Assembly: GCA_016791085.1 (NCBI GenBank)
Contig: JAEUNN010000231.1
Span: forward strand, 1 to 14,214
Direction of reading: 5' to 3'
Origin: Rhodocyclaceae bacterium
Lineage (GTDB): Bacteria > Pseudomonadota > Gammaproteobacteria > Burkholderiales > Rhodocyclaceae
Length of the DNA: 14,214 nucleotides
In this document: one piece after another, positions 13,175 to 14,214 of the stretch
Layout: each line of letters opens with the position of its first letter
Numbering within the stretch: the stretch's first letter is position 1
Notes under the pieces: model-generated
Database searches by the model: none
Seen by the model: the letters and a program-made list of their open reading frames with translations, nothing else
Told to the model about the DNA's origin: nothing
Program-made: the position numbers and the translations under genes

Positions 13175-14214
13175 ATGCCCGTCAATTACACCACCCCAAG
13201 CGCCGGCAGCTTGAAGCCCGTGCGCGGCGTACGCCTGGGCTGCGCCGAAGCCGGCATACGCAAAAAGGACCGGCGCGATCTGACGCTGATCGATCTGGCC
13301 CCGGGTAGCCGCGTGGCCGGCGTATTCACACAAAACCGCTTTTGCGCCGCACCCGTGCAGTTGTGCAAGCGCCACCTCGCCATCGGCGACATACGCGCGC
13401 TGGTCATCAACACTGGCATCGCCAACGCCGGCACCGGCGAGGCCGGGGTGGTCGCGGCCGAAGCAAGCTGTATCGCGGTGGCGCGCCTGTTGTCGATTTC
13501 GCCGGACCAGGTATTGCCGTTCTCGACCGGGGTAATCATGGAGCCGCTGCCCGTAGACCGGCTCGAGCGCGGTCTGCCGGCCTGCCAGGACGACCTGGAG
13601 CCGGAAAACTGGCATGCCTGCGCGCACGCCATCATGACCACCGATACGGTGGCCAAGGCGGCCAGCCGGCAAATCACGCTGGACGGCCACACCGTCACGG
13701 TGACCGGCATGGCCAAGGGCGCCGGCATGATCAAGCCCAATATGGCCACCATGCTGGGTTTCGTGGCCACCGATGCGGCGGTCACGCAGGATGCGCTGGA
13801 ACAGATGGTGGGAGCGGCGGCCGACCTGTCGTTCAACTGCATCAGCGTGGATGGCGATACATCCACCAACGATTCTTTCGTGCTGATCGCCACCGGCCTG
13901 GCCGGCAATCGCGACATCGACTCCCTGGGCAGCAGCGCCGGCCAGGCACTGCTGGCCGCGGTGACGGAAGTCGCGGCCGAACTTGCGCAGGCCATCGTGC
14001 GCGACGGCGAAGGCGCGACCAAATTCATCAGCGTGGAAGTGTCCGGCGGGCGCGACCGCGGCGAATGCCGCGCGGTCGGCTATTCGATCGCCCATTCGCC
14101 GCTCGTGAAAACCGCGTTTTTCGCGTCCGACCCCAATCTGGGCCGCATCCTGGCCGCGATCGGCAACGCCGCGCAGGTGCATCCGTCGCTGTCCGACCTC
14201 GACGTGGACCGCGT
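13175..14214 (+). CDS. argJ: glutamate N-acetyltransferase / ornithine acetyltransferase ArgJ (partial, 3' end beyond window)
   Basis: Moves the acetyl group from N-acetylornithine to glutamate in the cyclic arginine pathway; the bifunctional type also uses acetyl-CoA, which the sequence does not decide. The visible 346 codons cover most of a protein usually about 405-415 aa, and the frame is open to the window edge. Motifs: GVFTQNRFCAAPV, VINTGIANAGTGEAG, FSTGVIMEPLP, and the self-cleavage site KGAGMIKPNMATMLGF. In that site Thr192 should become the N-terminal nucleophile of the beta chain. Later, NCISVDGDTSTNDSF, GEGATKF and KTAFFASDPNLGRILAAIG are all canonical. ATG 13175 gives the typical start MPVNYTTP; the Shine-Dalgarno is weak. 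It stands apart from other arg genes in this window. Confidence 0.96.
   Translation, partial: MPVNYTTPSAGSLKPVRGVRLGCAEAGIRKKDRRDLTLIDLAPGSRVAGVFTQNRFCAAPVQLCKRHLAIGDIRALVINTGIANAGTGEAGVVAAEASCIAVARLLSISPDQVLPFSTGVIMEPLPVDRLERGLPACQDDLEPENWHACAHAIMTTDTVAKAASRQITLDGHTVTVTGMAKGAGMIKPNMATMLGFVATDAAVTQDALEQMVGAAADLSFNCISVDGDTSTNDSFVLIATGLAGNRDIDSLGSSAGQALLAAVTEVAAELAQAIVRDGEGATKFISVEVSGGRDRGECRAVGYSIAHSPLVKTAFFASDPNLGRILAAIGNAAQVHPSLSDLDVDR

Noticed and set aside
13073..14182. 369-codon minus-strand frame opposite argJ
   Set aside because: argJ on the plus strand has all catalytic motifs; this frame is its shadow.

Overview
This window is a high-GC chromosomal stretch that reads as a betaproteobacterium, probably close to Burkholderiales. 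The basis is the gene content and order (glnA / ntrBC, birA-coaX-SPOR, coaE-zapD-yacG, Nudix-ThiE, argJ), type III pantothenate kinase, GS-I-beta type glutamine synthetase with an adenylylation tyrosine, and proteobacterial ZapD, YacG and RdgC. I see no phage, IS, CRISPR, tRNA or rRNA. It is mostly core housekeeping and regulatory DNA.

Region 1 (1-4779) is a nitrogen-assimilation block. glnA has a sigma-54 type -24/-12 element and ends in a strong double-hairpin terminator. A small exported DUF4124 coiled-coil protein with its own sigma-70-like promoter follows. Then come glnL (ntrB) and glnG (ntrC), which overlap by 4 nt. NtrB/NtrC would phosphorylate and activate the sigma-54 promoter of glnA, so sensor, activator and target lie together, but the terminator separates glnA transcription from ntrBC.

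Region 2 (4942-9352) is a plus-strand run of cofactor and division genes: birA (biotin ligase without the DNA-binding domain), coaX (first step of CoA synthesis), a membrane-anchored SPOR-domain protein, coaE (last step of CoA synthesis), zapD (FtsZ bundling) and yacG (gyrase inhibitor). Spacing is tight from birA to coaX (3 nt), and the SPOR stop overlaps the coaE start. zapD and yacG are separated by an unusual 381-nt GC-rich spacer with two long potential stem-loops.

Region 3 (9371-11305) is minus strand: rdgC followed 17 nt later by a Nudix hydrolase fused to a ThiE/TenI-like domain with altered catalytic residues. It converges on yacG across a candidate bidirectional hairpin.

Region 4 (11484-14214) is plus strand: an HDOD-GAF signalling protein divergent from rdgC, then argJ (ornithine acetyltransferase), which runs off the right edge of the window.

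The most interesting points are regulatory: sigma-54 elements at glnA and just before glnL, the paired UNCG-tetraloop hairpins, the structured zapD-yacG spacer, the degenerate ThiE half of the Nudix fusion, and frequent ATA isoleucine codons in other genes compared with none in glnA. I found no clearly new multi-gene system.
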